Assembly (NCBI RefSeq): GCF_003182255.1
Contig: NZ_QGTQ01000021.1
Coordinates: forward strand, 1-64,000
Direction of reading: 5' to 3'
Source: Paenibacillus cellulosilyticus
GTDB taxonomy: Bacteria > Bacillota > Bacilli > Paenibacillales > Paenibacillaceae
DNA length: 64,000 bases
Shown one piece after another: positions 52,019-60,982 of the stretch; position 1 is the first letter of the stretch, and each line of letters starts with the position of its first letter. A program made the translations under genes and the position numbers. Below the pieces are notes generated by a model, which was given only the letters and a program-made list of their open reading frames with translations, made no database searches and was not told the origin of the DNA.

Positions 52019-53329
52019 TCAATGAGTCTGCAGCCTAGTCGCCTCAACAAGCCGATAAGCCATACTGGGAGCAAGCCGGCCAAGACCAAGCAGCAGCGCG
52101 GACAACGCCTTACTCCCGAGACCAGCCTGAAGACGAAGCCCCCAGCGCAATGGTCCGGCAAAATCCCGCTGAAGCGCCTCGGTGTACGCCGTTCTCCATT
52201 CCGTTAGCGATAGGGTGCCACGCAAATATTGGTCCGCCAGCGGCGCGCACAGCGCCGCCGCGTGCAGCCCCATCGCCATCCCGTCCCCGCACAGCGGCGG
52301 GATGACCGAAGCGGCATCGCCGACATGCGGCACGATGCCCCATGCCCGCGGTTCGCGGGTAAGCACCACCGGCGTCGCCGCGGTGGTTCCCGCAACCGGC
52401 TGCGCATCGCGCAGCCGTCTTGCCAGCGCCGGCACCTGCCGCGCTGCCGCGTCCAAGACAGCGGCGGCTGACTGGCCCGCCGCTGCAAAAGCTTCCGGCG
52501 TCACGAGCGCAGCCGCGTTCGCCAACCCATCGCCGGCGGGTACAAGCCCTAAGTACCCGCCGCGGAAGAAGAACAGCTCCACCACCTGCTCCGATGGAAC
52601 GCCGGACAACAACGTCCGCACGCCGAGCAGCCTTTTATTCCTGCCTGTCCCCCCGCTGCCTGCCTCGGCGCCCGAACCACCACTCAGCCTACCTCGCCAA
52701 TCGGTTTGTCCACGCGGCTCAGGCTGACGACCATGCCGACCGAGCCCACCCCGCCGAAAAGCGCCGGCTCCTACGCGCAGTCGATCCGGTTCCTCATCCT
52801 TCACAAGTCCGACCGACTCCGGCTCCATGCCCGCTTCAAGCCACTCCGCAGGTGCATTCCGTCCCCATGCACCGATGACAACGCGCGCCATCATCTCCAT
52901 CTCGCCATGCTCGCGTGAACGAATGCTGACGCGCCAGCCGTCCGCAACGCGCACTATCCCGCGTACCGTCACGCTGGTGCGCACCTCTGCCCCTCGCCGC
53001 AGCGCCTCCTGCTGGAGCGCATAATCGAGCGCATAGCGGCTAATGCTCTGCGCGGGCGTCCGAAGCCGCAGCTCAAGCGGCTTACCCAGTGCAGCCGCAA
53101 GCCGAATACGTTCGATGGGTTCAGGCGCTGGCACCTGCTCTACCAACACCTGCGCAAGCCCCAGATCTGCCAATGACCGCGCCGATTCCGGCGACAGGAA
53201 TTCACCGCATACCTTGTGCCGAGGGAACGAATGTCGATCGATCAACAAAGTATTCCAGCCCCGTGCTGCCATCGCACATGCCGTGCTCGCCCCTGCAATC
53301 CCCGCGCCAATCACGATGACATCATGCAT
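52019..53329 (-). CDS. FAD-dependent monooxygenase of the type III PKS operon
   Basis: A 436-residue flavoprotein in the geranylgeranyl-reductase/PHBH-like group. The FAD-binding site is MHDVIVIGAGIAGASTACAM, with RHSFPRHKVCGEFLSPESAR and the late GDAASVIPPLCGDGMAMGLH. By analogy with SrsC/BpsC-type enzymes it would hydroxylate the aromatic product of the polyketide synthase. Residues about 188-240 are a Gly/Arg-rich low-complexity insertion (GAGAFRRGGLGRHGRQPEPR...) not expected in the family, between the expected VGLVK and VVELFFFRGGYLG. Last gene of a three-gene operon. Confidence 0.8.
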   Translation of the reverse strand: MHDVIVIGAGIAGASTACAMAARGWNTLLIDRHSFPRHKVCGEFLSPESARSLADLGLAQVLVEQVPAPEPIERIRLAAALGKPLELRLRTPAQSISRYALDYALQQEALRRGAEVRTSVTVRGIVRVADGWRVSIRSREHGEMEMMARVVIGAWGRNAPAEWLEAGMEPESVGLVKDEEPDRLRVGAGAFRRGGLGRHGRQPEPRGQTDWRGRLSGGSGAEAGSGGTGRNKRLLGVRTLLSGVPSEQVVELFFFRGGYLGLVPAGDGLANAAALVTPEAFAAAGQSAAAVLDAAARQVPALARRLRDAQPVAGTTAATPVVLTREPRAWGIVPHVGDAASVIPPLCGDGMAMGLHAAALCAPLADQYLRGTLSLTEWRTAYTEALQRDFAGPLRWGLRLQAGLGSKALSALLLGLGRLAPSMAYRLVEATRLQTH

Positions 53330-53350
53330 CGCCCTACGCTCCCTTGCTCG

Positions 53351-54076
53351 TCACTTTCTAGCCCAGCAAGCATAACGAAACAATGGCCGCCAAGCGTATT
53401 CCAACTTAACACCATCCTGCAGCTTGTCCCGTAACCGCCGCCAGTCGGCAGCTCGAAACCCTTTTGCCACCGACAACGGACCGTCATGCCGGATATAGCG
53501 ATTGCGCGACACCAGTCTCGTCACCAGCCACACCGCCGTCCAAGCAACCGGATGGCGATGAATATCTCCGATGGCGCAGCCGATTCTCGCCCCCCGCACC
53601 ATCGCTGAGACAGCCTCCGCTACCTGCTTCTCGTCAAAATGATGCAGCACCTGCGAAGCCATCACAATGTCCGCCTCGCCCGGCCTTAAATCGAATAAAT
53701 CCAGCTGCCTCACCGTCACCCTCGGCTTGTCCTGATAGAGTGCTCGCGCTTCCGCGCACGCTTCCTCTGTCAGATCCGATAGCGTTAAATGCAGCTCGAT
53801 GCCTTCCCGCTCCGCCCAACGCAGCAGCGAACGGTTAATATCACCCGCTCCGCAGCCAATATCAAGCACTGACAGCTGCCGCGGCCGCCCCGCCTCATGC
53901 CATAACCGTTTCACCGCGTACAGAACAGGGCCAGCCGCTCCGAATATCCCGTTCAGCCGCTGCAGATGACGATGCGCCTCCCGGAGCGCATCCCCTCCGG
54001 TACCATGATCGTCCATCAGCTCCGGCCGCAATGCCCGCTTACGCAGCTGCAGATCAGCCATAACGCCCACCGACAA
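53351..54076 (-). CDS. Class I SAM-dependent methyltransferase
   Basis: A 241-residue Rossmann-fold methyltransferase with motif I LSVLDIGCGAGDINRSLLRW and motif IV-like EADIVMASQVLHHFDEKQVA. It lies between a type III polyketide synthase and a flavin monooxygenase, so it probably methylates a phenolic or resorcinol product. The start may be TTG 54076 (GAGG six bases ahead, overlapping the synthase end by 23 bp) or ATG 54061 (GGTGGG ahead). 22 bp separate it from the monooxygenase gene. Confidence 0.82.
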   Translation of the reverse strand: MSVGVMADLQLRKRALRPELMDDHGTGGDALREAHRHLQRLNGIFGAAGPVLYAVKRLWHEAGRPRQLSVLDIGCGAGDINRSLLRWAEREGIELHLTLSDLTEEACAEARALYQDKPRVTVRQLDLFDLRPGEADIVMASQVLHHFDEKQVAEAVSAMVRGARIGCAIGDIHRHPVAWTAVWLVTRLVSRNRYIRHDGPLSVAKGFRAADWRRLRDKLQDGVKLEYAWRPLFRYACWARK

Positions 54077-55340
54077 CCGATGCCTCAGTTATATGACGGT
54101 AATGGCTCAGACCCCAATCCCGACTTGAGCTCTCCCTTGCATCCCCATCCGAAACGAGCTCATCCTCGATGTCCCGCTCAATCCGCGTATCGCCATCCGC
54201 TATACTCGGTACATACGTCATTCGCATCAATTCAGCCGTTAACCCCGGACCAAACGCAACCGCCAGTCCTTCCAATGATCCGCTGCCCTGCTTTCTCATC
54301 TTTTCTCTCACCTCGCGCAGCACGAATAGAATCGTCACTGAAGACATATTGCCATACGAGCGCAGCACCTCTCGGCTTGCTCGTGTATCCTCATCGCTTA
54401 GCTCGAACAGCTTCTGCACCGCATCCACGATTCCGCGGCCTCCCGGATGGATAGCCCACCAGTCGGGCTTAAGATCAGGGGCGTACTGTTCCACCATATT
54501 CGGTACATATCGGCTGAGCAGCTCCGGAACCTGCGGCGACAGAAACAGATCGAACCCGTTGTTCCCTATCGTCCAGCGCATCGCTTCCGCCGCTTCTGGG
54601 GCAAGCCCCGCCCAGCCTTCGGCCAGCAGAAACCGATCACCGTATGCACCCTTCTGCTTCGAGGCACGTCCTATGACACAAGCCGACGCCCCATCGCCAA
54701 AAAATGCTGCCGCATACAGCGACTCTCGATCCCCCGACGGCTGCGTATGCAGCGTACACAGCTCAACACAGACGATCAGCGCAACAGCCTGCTCGTCCGC
54801 TGCGACAAGCTCGCGCGCTGTGCGCATCGCTGTCATACCAGCTGCGCAGCCAAGGAAGGTGAGCGGCAGCCGGCGCGTACCGTCATTTAATCCGAGCCTA
54901 TGCGTCAGCTCCGCATCTAACCCAGGCAAATACATGCCTGTACAGCTCACCGTCAGTACATGCGTTATATTATGCGCAGCGACGCCGCTGTCCACCAGTG
55001 CATCTCTAGCTGCCCGCTCCGCTAGAATAGGTGCGAACTCCCGATACATCGCCATTCGTTCTGCCGTCTGTGGCACGAGCTCTGCCGCCGTTCCAGGGGC
55101 AAATCGGCTCTCCGATGCCGGTCCAGACAAGCTGTCCACGCACGTATGCCGTGTCTCGACGCCGCTCTGATTGAAGATGCGGCGAGCCCATCGAGTCGCA
55201 TCCCGCTGCCCTGCTGCTTCCAGCCCTTCCGCCAGCCGCAGTGCCGTATCGCGTTGATCTAACCGACATTCCGGCAGCGCTGTACCGATGCCGAGCAATG
55301 CCACCTTATTTTTTGAAGCTCTAATCCGATATCGTCCCAT
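54054..55340 (-). CDS. Type III polyketide synthase (chalcone/stilbene-synthase family)
   Basis: A 428-residue homodimeric condensing enzyme. The catalytic triad is visible: Cys in TFLGCAAGMTAMRTAREL, His in WWAIHPGGRGIVDAVQKL, Asn in VLRSYGNMSSVTILFVL. TVSCTGMYLPGLDAEL is another conserved patch. Family members extend fatty acyl starters with malonyl-CoA to alkylpyrones or alkylresorcinols, as B. subtilis BpsA does. About 35 charged residues at the C-terminus exceed the usual length of about 390. It is the first gene of the synthase-methyltransferase-monooxygenase operon. Confidence 0.9.
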   Translation of the reverse strand: MGRYRIRASKNKVALLGIGTALPECRLDQRDTALRLAEGLEAAGQRDATRWARRIFNQSGVETRHTCVDSLSGPASESRFAPGTAAELVPQTAERMAMYREFAPILAERAARDALVDSGVAAHNITHVLTVSCTGMYLPGLDAELTHRLGLNDGTRRLPLTFLGCAAGMTAMRTARELVAADEQAVALIVCVELCTLHTQPSGDRESLYAAAFFGDGASACVIGRASKQKGAYGDRFLLAEGWAGLAPEAAEAMRWTIGNNGFDLFLSPQVPELLSRYVPNMVEQYAPDLKPDWWAIHPGGRGIVDAVQKLFELSDEDTRASREVLRSYGNMSSVTILFVLREVREKMRKQGSGSLEGLAVAFGPGLTAELMRMTYVPSIADGDTRIERDIEDELVSDGDARESSSRDWGLSHYRHITEASVVGGRYG

Positions 55341-55468
55341 ATTGTTGCCCCTCCTCTATTCGAACGTTCAACCGTCCGCCCCAGGCACTTCAGGGACAAA
55401 CTGTTCCCATTCTATTCAGAAGCTAGAGCTGATAGAACAATCCGGTAGAACACTCCCTCTCTACGGCA

Positions 55469-55505
55469 TAAAAAAAGCCCACACCCGAACGAACGGGTAT
55501 GGACT
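55469..55505 (-). terminator. Terminator of the lipoprotein gene
   Basis: Stem GTCCATACCCG/CGGGTGTGGGC with loop TTCGTT, followed by seven T on the reverse strand. Confidence 0.9.
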
Positions 55506-55522
55506 CTCTACTATAATGGCTA

Positions 55523-56605
55523 TTATTGCAATACCGGCTGCGTCAGATCAACACCAAGCGACTTCGCCAGATCCTCGAGCTTCGTTGTATCTGTCGGAAT
55601 CTCTTGCTTGAACGTCTGCTTCTTGTTGATATCGGAATATTGGCTCTGAGCGGACAGATTCAGCTTCGTCTCTGCGTTGTTCTCATCCGTCACGACCACA
55701 TCCGCGTTCACGCCTTGGAACGTCATGTAGCCGTCCTTCACACCAGTCGTCAGCTTGAAGTTGTTTACTTTCACTGCCTTCTTGATCTCTTCAATCGCTT
55801 GTGCGCTGTTATCCGTCAGTTCCTGCTTCGCCTTATCGAGATCTTCCTTCTTCAGGTTCAGCAGATTCATGTATTCCTCATCGGAGGACAGTAGATCAAG
55901 AATAGCAGGCGCTACCTTGTTCGCGATAACTTCAACCGCTGCAGGGAACGTTTCGCTAGTCAGTTGGAACTGAATCAAGTCGTCATATTCCACGTCTTGT
56001 GGCAGACCTTCAACATCGGCTGCCTTCGGCTCGCTGAAGTAGTCCTTCGACTCAAAAGGTTCAATGACAGCAAGCAGCAAATCGCTGCTCAGTTTAATCA
56101 TTTTATCGCTATCGAGAGCAGTGGCTGCTGTACCCGCGCCTTGCTCTTCCATTAGCTGCTTCATATCGATCTCAATGAACTTGCTCGTAATGCTCTCCGG
56201 CAGTGGGAAGAACGGCACATTCGGGATTTTTACAAACATCTTCTCATCCGTCATAATGACTGGAACTTCAAGCGTCGTAGAGGAGCCATCCGACTTATAT
56301 TCGACTTTCATCGTCATATCTGTACGCTTCGCGTCACGATCATATTGGCCATCGAATGAAATCTTCGCGCCCTTCAGCATCGAAGTGAAGAACGTAGCGA
56401 AACCGAACTTGTCCGACTCGCTCGTTGGAATCGATACATCATTAATACCAATCGTACCGGTAAAAGCGTACGCGTTCATTTCCGACATTTTTTTAAGCGA
56501 ATCCACCACCGCATCCTTCGCTGGTTTATCACTGCTGCTGCAGCCAGCGACGACGAGCAGAACCGCGATCATTGCGAGGACTGTTACGCGCTGCATCCAT
56601 TTCAT
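55523..56605 (-). CDS. Secreted lipoprotein (LppX/DUF6612-like)
   Basis: A 360-residue lipoprotein. The signal peptide MKWMQRVTVLAMIAVLLVVAG ends at lipobox VVAGC. The mature part begins with a Ser/Lys-rich tether and forms a repeated beta-rich structure (AYAFTGTIGINDVSI, then KISFDGQYDRDAKRTDMTMK and TFQGVNADVVVTDENNAETK). This recalls LolA/LppX-like lipid-binding sandwich proteins common in Paenibacillus. AAAGGGGG precedes the ATG. It is a monocistronic gene with its own terminator. Ligand unknown. Confidence 0.72.
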   Translation of the reverse strand: MKWMQRVTVLAMIAVLLVVAGCSSSDKPAKDAVVDSLKKMSEMNAYAFTGTIGINDVSIPTSESDKFGFATFFTSMLKGAKISFDGQYDRDAKRTDMTMKVEYKSDGSSTTLEVPVIMTDEKMFVKIPNVPFFPLPESITSKFIEIDMKQLMEEQGAGTAATALDSDKMIKLSSDLLLAVIEPFESKDYFSEPKAADVEGLPQDVEYDDLIQFQLTSETFPAAVEVIANKVAPAILDLLSSDEEYMNLLNLKKEDLDKAKQELTDNSAQAIEEIKKAVKVNNFKLTTGVKDGYMTFQGVNADVVVTDENNAETKLNLSAQSQYSDINKKQTFKQEIPTDTTKLEDLAKSLGVDLTQPVLQ

Positions 56606-56689
56606 CGTTGAATTTCCCCCTTTGTTTCATACTCATACATCATACGTGATGGGCATTCTATGTACAAGCTTTAAACAGGCTGTCAAAAG

Positions 56690-56722
56690 CAAAAACCCGC
56701 TTCCACATACTGCGGAAACGGG
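56690..56722 (-). terminator. Terminator of sspP
   Basis: CCCG-TTTCC/GGAA-GCGGG stem (one mismatch) followed by TTTTTGC on the reverse strand, 15 bp after the sspP stop. Confidence 0.8.
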
Positions 56723-56736
56723 CTATATATGTCAGT

Positions 56737-56895
56737 TTATGAACCTTCGCCGTGATTCTGCCTTGAATGGTTCCGCTGCTTCGTTTTTTTCGATCCCGAG
56801 AGCGGCTGCTGTGGCTGATTGCCTTGACGGGAACGGCCGCTTGCGCTGCTATCAGACTCCGGAGTTGGTACAGGTACGCTGTCTGGTTTACTCAT
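56737..56895 (-). CDS. sspP: Small acid-soluble spore protein P
   Basis: A 52-residue protein, MSKPDSVPVPTPESDSSASG followed by RSRQGNQPQQ. The C-terminal PLSGSKKTKQRNHSRQNH is the SspP signature (compare PLSGSKKVKNRNHTRQKH in B. subtilis). It is a minor spore-core protein made in the forespore. GGAGG lies 13 bases ahead of the ATG. It is too short for many gene callers. It shows that the organism forms endospores. Confidence 0.85.
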   Translation of the reverse strand: MSKPDSVPVPTPESDSSASGRSRQGNQPQQPLSGSKKTKQRNHSRQNHGEGS

Positions 56896-56929
56896 CGTAA
56901 TTTACAGTCCTCCTGCAAAATAGTTTGAA

Positions 56930-57130
56930 TTAGCTTCCGCTGCCGGACGAACCAGCACTAAACGGGGTCGACAGATCAGCCGAGTCATCATGATCCATAC
57001 TCGCTTGGTTGCGTCGGTCATTCACATCCTGCTGCAGCTGCTGCGCATGATGGCTGTTCACCGGATTGCGGTCGAGCTGTTCAACGACGTTCGTCAAGTT
57101 TTTGTCGACGCCATTCTTCGCTTTCGTCAT
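56930..57130 (-). CDS. Small conserved protein
   Basis: A 66-residue hydrophilic protein: MTKAKNGVDKNLTNVVEQLD, then VNSHHAQQLQQDVNDRRNQA and a Ser/Gly-rich tail. The ATG at 57130 has AAGGAGAG seven bases upstream. Its position next to sspP and its polar composition suggest a spore-related role, but no family is recognised. Confidence 0.6.
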   Translation of the reverse strand: MTKAKNGVDKNLTNVVEQLDRNPVNSHHAQQLQQDVNDRRNQASMDHDDSADLSTPFSAGSSGSGS

Positions 57131-57147
57131 AGTTGCTCTCTCCTTCG

Positions 57148-57495
57148 CTAGTGGTGCGTGTTCGAATTGACCGCTTGCGCGCACTCATGAATGTGACGCT
57201 TATAGTCGAGCGCGAGCTGCTGGATGATGTCCGTACGCTCATCGACCGACTGACCCGCCTTCTCAACATCGATTAGTTCAACATTGACCTCGCGGCTATC
57301 CACATATCCTACTTTAAAATCAAACGAATAATCCTGATGCCCCGCCGTATGAATGGTCACACGCAGCGCATTGGGGTCGCCTTCATCGGGCCATACCTCT
57401 GCTTGGTCTGCCTCATTAATCGTAGTTGGCAGCGTACTTGCCCAAGCGGATGCGAGCTGATCTTGATTGATTGGTAACTCATCGTTATGTGCCAT
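57148..57495 (-). CDS. Conserved hypothetical protein
   Basis: A 115-residue soluble protein (MAHNDELPINQDQLASAWAS, then VTIHTAGHQDYSFDFKVGYV) with an alpha-beta layout. The start has GGAGGTGG upstream. It precedes the 66-residue gene by 17 bp on the same strand, so the two are cotranscribed. No domain is recognised. Confidence 0.65.
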   Translation of the reverse strand: MAHNDELPINQDQLASAWASTLPTTINEADQAEVWPDEGDPNALRVTIHTAGHQDYSFDFKVGYVDSREVNVELIDVEKAGQSVDERTDIIQQLALDYKRHIHECAQAVNSNTHH

Positions 57496-57578
57496 GACTG
57501 TCCACCTCCACACCGTTTAAGATGCGAAGATGCAGTTCTTTTTATGCTTGTACCACAGTCCGTTTAACGATTTACACA

Positions 57579-57611
57579 CAAAAAAAAGAGCCGCGCAGGC
57601 TGCGCAGCTCC
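57579..57611 (-). terminator. Terminator of tRNA-Ser
   Basis: GAGCTGCGCAG/CTGCGCGGCTC stem (one mismatch) followed by eight T on the reverse strand. Confidence 0.9.
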
Positions 57612-57638
57612 CAGATGTTATGCAAGGTAAAAGTAAAC

Positions 57639-57727
57639 TGGCGGAGAGGGTGGGACTCGAACCCACGTGAGCTTGCACTCTAACGGTTTTCAAGACCGCC
57701 CCGTTATGACCGCTTCGGTACCTCTCC
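57639..57727 (-). tRNA. tRNA-Ser (anticodon TGA)
   Basis: An 89-nt class II tRNA with a long variable arm. Acceptor GGAGAGG/CCTCTCC, anticodon loop CTTGAAA (TGA), T-arm GTGGGTTCGAGTCCCAC, and encoded CCA. It follows serS, as in the B. subtilis origin region. Confidence 0.96.
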
Positions 57728-57810
57728 ACATTTAAAGTTTAACATTAAGATTGTACCACAAGCCAATCCAAACAATCAACTTTCTTTTCGCTTTTGGCCA
57801 AAATATTTAC

Positions 57811-57839
57811 AAATAAGAGCCGCCCCAGTAGGACGGCTC
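57811..57839 (-). terminator. Terminator of serS
   Basis: GAGCCG/CGGCTC stem with an 11-nt loop, followed by TTATTTG on the reverse strand. Confidence 0.65.
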
Positions 57840-57888
57840 ACTGGAGCTGTCCTACTATCGATCTTTGGGACAGCCCTGCTATAACAGC

Positions 57889-59169
57889 TTATTTCTTCGT
57901 AATTACCGATACGCCGCCCATATATGGACGCAGTACTTCCGGAATAACGATCGATCCGTCTGCCTGCTGATAGTTCTCCAGAATCGCAGCGAACGTACGA
58001 CCAACTGCAAGACCCGAGCCGTTCAGCGTATGCACGAACTCTGGCTTGCTCTTCGGCTCACGACGGAAGCGGATCGCGGCGCGGCGCGCTTGGAAATCCT
58101 CTACGTTCGAGCAAGACGAGATTTCACGGTACGTATCTGCGCTTGGCAGCCACACTTCGAGATCATACGTCTTCGCAGCCGTAAAGCCCATATCGCCTGT
58201 GCACAGCGACAGTACGCGGTATGGCAAACGGAGCAGCTGCAGCACCTTCTCTGCGTTTGCCGTCATTTTCTCCAGCTCGTCGTACGACGACTCTGGATGA
58301 ACGATCTTCAGCAGCTCAACCTTATTGAATTGGTGCTGGCGAATGAGACCACGCGTATCGCGGCCTGCTGCACCCGCCTCCGAACGGAAACAAGCGCTGT
58401 ATGCGACGAAATATTTCGGAAGATCTTCATTATTCAAAATCTCTTCACGCGCAATGTTCGTCACCGGAACTTCAGCCGTTGGAATTAGGTAGTAGTCCGA
58501 ACCCTCCAGCTTGAACAGATCCTCTTCGAACTTCGGCAGCTGACCCGTACCGAACAAGCTGTCACGGTTAACGATGTAAGGCGGCAGCACTTCCTCATAG
58601 CCGTGCTGGTCGCTGTGAAGATCCATCATGAAGCTGATAAGCGCACGCTCCAGACGTGCACCTAGCCCGCGGTAGAACACGAAACGTGAGCCCGTTACTT
58701 TGCCTGCGCGCTCGAAGTCGAGAATGCCGAGGTCTTGTGCCAGCTCCCAGTGCGCTTTAGGCTCGAAGCCAAGCTCAGTAGGTGTGCCAATGCGACGAAT
58801 CTCAACATTGTCCTCTTCCGATGCGCCAACCGGCACTGACTCATGCGGCAGATTCGGGATCGCCATCATCAGCTCATCGATTTGCGCTTCCAAGCCGCGA
58901 ATCTCATCGTCGATTTCTTTGATGCGGTCGCCAACTTCGCGCATCTCAATGATGAGTGCTTCTGCGTCGCCGCCCGACTTCTTCAGCTTCGCAACTTCTT
59001 GCGATACGACGTTACGGCGGTTCTTCAGATTGTCCGTCTCAACCAGAATCTCGCGGCGGCGAGTATCCAGCGCCGGGAACGCTGCTACGAGCTCCTCCGA
59101 CTTACCGCGGTTTGCAAGTGCTTGTACTACTTTATCGTAATCATTTCTGAGCCATTTCACGTCTAGCAC
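57889..59169 (-). CDS. serS: Seryl-tRNA synthetase
   Basis: A 426-residue class II synthetase that charges tRNA-Ser. The N-terminal coiled-coil arm ([20 protein letters not shown] to [19 protein letters not shown]) grips the long variable arm of the tRNA. Motif 2 lies in [20 protein letters not shown]([13 protein letters not shown]) and motif 3 in [20 protein letters not shown]. The GTG at 59169 follows AGGAG, so the six extra N-terminal codons are excluded. No T-box lies in the 66 bp upstream, so it is probably read through from pdxST. Confidence 0.96.
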   Translation of the reverse strand: MLDVKWLRNDYDKVVQALANRGKSEELVAAFPALDTRRREILVETDNLKNRRNVVSQEVAKLKKSGGDAEALIIEMREVGDRIKEIDDEIRGLEAQIDELMMAIPNLPHESVPVGASEEDNVEIRRIGTPTELGFEPKAHWELAQDLGILDFERAGKVTGSRFVFYRGLGARLERALISFMMDLHSDQHGYEEVLPPYIVNRDSLFGTGQLPKFEEDLFKLEGSDYYLIPTAEVPVTNIAREEILNNEDLPKYFVAYSACFRSEAGAAGRDTRGLIRQHQFNKVELLKIVHPESSYDELEKMTANAEKVLQLLRLPYRVLSLCTGDMGFTAAKTYDLEVWLPSADTYREISSCSNVEDFQARRAAIRFRREPKSKPEFVHTLNGSGLAVGRTFAAILENYQQADGSIVIPEVLRPYMGGVSVITKK

Positions 59170-59235
59170 GAATGATTCTCCTCTCAATAATGGGTCGGCG
59201 GTCCATCATGCCCGCATCGGCCTCGATTGCGTTCC

Positions 59236-59820
59236 TTAAGCGCGGCCTGCTGCCGCTTCACGTGCCATGTCTACGAAATAAGCATGCAGACGGTAATCGT
59301 CCGTCAGCTCTGGATGGAAAGAGCAAGCGAGCAAGTTGTTCTGCCGAGCTGCTACAATCTCATCCTTATACGTCGAGATGACCTCAACGCCTTCGCCTAC
59401 TTCTTTAATCAGCGGAGCACGGATAAATACCGCACGAATCGGCTCATCAATACCTGCTACATCGAGATCCGTCTCAAAGCTTTCACGCTGGCGGCCAAAA
59501 GCATTGCGCTGTACCGTCATATCCATCAACTCAAGATGTGCATCTTCTTGACCTTCAATACGTTCTGCAAGCACGATCAGTCCCGCACACGTACCGAACA
59601 GCGCCTTACCTTCTGCGGAGAACTTCCGAATCGCATCGATAAAATCATACTTCCGCATCAGCTTGCCAATCGTCGTGCTCTCCCCGCCAGGGATAACGAG
59701 ACCATCGAGGCTGTCCAGCTCTTCCACTCGTTTAACGGCAACGGCTTCTGCACCGGATGCTTCCAGTCCACGAATATGTTCTGCTACGGCACCTTGCAGC
59801 GCCAATACGCCTATTTTCAT
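59236..59820 (-). CDS. pdxT: Pyridoxal 5'-phosphate synthase glutaminase subunit PdxT
   Basis: A 194-residue class I glutaminase that hands ammonia to PdxS. It begins MKIGVLALQGAVAEHIRGLE. The catalytic Cys is in ALFGTCAGLIVLA, and His/Glu are in LLACSFHPELTDDYRLHAYF. GLVIPGGESTTIGKLMRKYD is also typical. It is separated from pdxS by 141 bp that contain a hairpin. Confidence 0.96.
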   Translation of the reverse strand: MKIGVLALQGAVAEHIRGLEASGAEAVAVKRVEELDSLDGLVIPGGESTTIGKLMRKYDFIDAIRKFSAEGKALFGTCAGLIVLAERIEGQEDAHLELMDMTVQRNAFGRQRESFETDLDVAGIDEPIRAVFIRAPLIKEVGEGVEVISTYKDEIVAARQNNLLACSFHPELTDDYRLHAYFVDMAREAAAGRA

Positions 59821-59910
59821 AACGAATACCTGCCTTTATGTTGACGCCTTCAAATCGATCAGCGTTCGAATATGTACTGCTATCTGAACCTTAGTATGCC
59901 CTTCATTGCC

Positions 59911-59937
59911 GAAAAGCCCCTGTATAAGGGGCTTTTC
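59911..59937 (-). terminator. Hairpin between pdxS and pdxT
   Basis: Perfect 10-bp stem GAAAAGCCCC/GGGGCTTTTC with loop TTATACA (reverse strand). The arm ends in TTTTC with no longer T run, so it may attenuate rather than stop transcription into pdxT, or stabilise the pdxS message. Confidence 0.6.
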
Positions 59938-59961
59938 TCTTTTCTCTATGCTGTAGAGCTA

Positions 59962-60843
59962 TTAAACGCTGCGGTCTTGCATGCGGTCGAAACCGGACAG
60001 CGTTTTGATATCGATACCTTTCATCGGCGTACCGAGGTTCTTCGATACTTCCGTGATCAGCTTGTAGTCTGTGTAGTGCGTCGTTGCTTCAACGATTGCA
60101 CGAGCGAATTTCTCTGGGTTGTCCGATTTGAAAATACCGGAGCCTACGAATACGCCGTCAGCGCCGAGGTGCATCATGAGTGCTGCGTCAGCTGGCGTTG
60201 CTACGCCGCCTGCTGCGAAGTTAACGACTGGCAGTTTGCCTGCTTCAGCGACTTGCACGAGCAGCTCATAAGGAACGCCCAGAACTTTCGCTTCGTTGAA
60301 CAGCTCGTCCTTCGACAGGCTGGATACACGACGGATTTGACCGTGGATCAGGCGAAGGTGACGAACAGCCTCAACAACGTTACCTGTTCCTGGCTCGCCC
60401 TTCGTACGGATCATCGATGCGCCTTCTTGGATACGGCGAAGTGCTTCGCCCAGGTCTTTCGCGCCGCATACGAATGGAACCGTGAATTCGTTCTTGTTGA
60501 TGTGGAATACTTCATCAGCTGGCGTCAGTACTTCGCTCTCGTCGATGTAGTCAACACCCATCGATTCCAGCACTTTTGCTTCTACATAGTGGCCGATACG
60601 AGCTTTAGCCATGACCGGAATGGAAACAACCTTCGTTACCTCTTCAACAATCGTAGGGTCAGCCATACGAGCTACGCCGCCTGCTGCACGAATATCGGAC
60701 GGTACGCGCTCAAGCGCCATTACTGCTACTGCGCCTGCCGCTTCCGCGATTTTTGCTTGCTCAGCATTCATGACGTCCATGATGACGCCGCCTTTTTGCA
60801 TTTCAGCCATACCGCGTTTAACGCGCGAAGTTCCTGTTTCCAT
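59962..60843 (-). CDS. pdxS: Pyridoxal 5'-phosphate synthase subunit PdxS
   Basis: A 293-residue (beta/alpha)8 synthase that makes pyridoxal phosphate from ribose 5-phosphate, glyceraldehyde 3-phosphate and ammonia. It contains [40 protein letters not shown] (catalytic Lys), [20 protein letters not shown] and [20 protein letters not shown]. Full length. AGGAG lies directly before the ATG. Confidence 0.97.
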   Translation of the reverse strand: METGTSRVKRGMAEMQKGGVIMDVMNAEQAKIAEAAGAVAVMALERVPSDIRAAGGVARMADPTIVEEVTKVVSIPVMAKARIGHYVEAKVLESMGVDYIDESEVLTPADEVFHINKNEFTVPFVCGAKDLGEALRRIQEGASMIRTKGEPGTGNVVEAVRHLRLIHGQIRRVSSLSKDELFNEAKVLGVPYELLVQVAEAGKLPVVNFAAGGVATPADAALMMHLGADGVFVGSGIFKSDNPEKFARAIVEATTHYTDYKLITEVSKNLGTPMKGIDIKTLSGFDRMQDRSV

Positions 60844-60916
60844 CTCCTGAAACCCTCCTATTTATATGCGGATACAATGATAGCTCCGAATGTAACTCTA
60901 ACCATTAATTTTACAT

Positions 60917-60962
60917 GAAGCGCAGCGAATCGGCAACCTTACAGCTGCGATTGCTGCGCTTC
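60917..60962 (-). terminator. Long inverted repeat downstream of dacA
   Basis: GAAGCGCAGC-(g)AATCG / CGATT-GCTGCGCTTC with an inner TGC-rich loop. It is a strong stem but is followed only by ATGTAAAATT on the reverse strand. It probably ends most dacA transcripts ahead of pdxS. Confidence 0.55.
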
Positions 60963-60982
60963 CACAAGCTATATATTTCGTA

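Noticed and set aside
52182-54454. Several long + strand frames opposite the polyketide operon (and similar ones opposite guaB, hsdR and cysN)
   Set aside because: They are mirror frames in GC-rich coding DNA, with no ribosome binding sites and no protein family resemblance.
59170-59235. T-box riboswitch ahead of serS
   Set aside because: Only 66 bp separate pdxT and serS, too short for a T-box, and no TGGNACCGCG-like T-box sequence is present.
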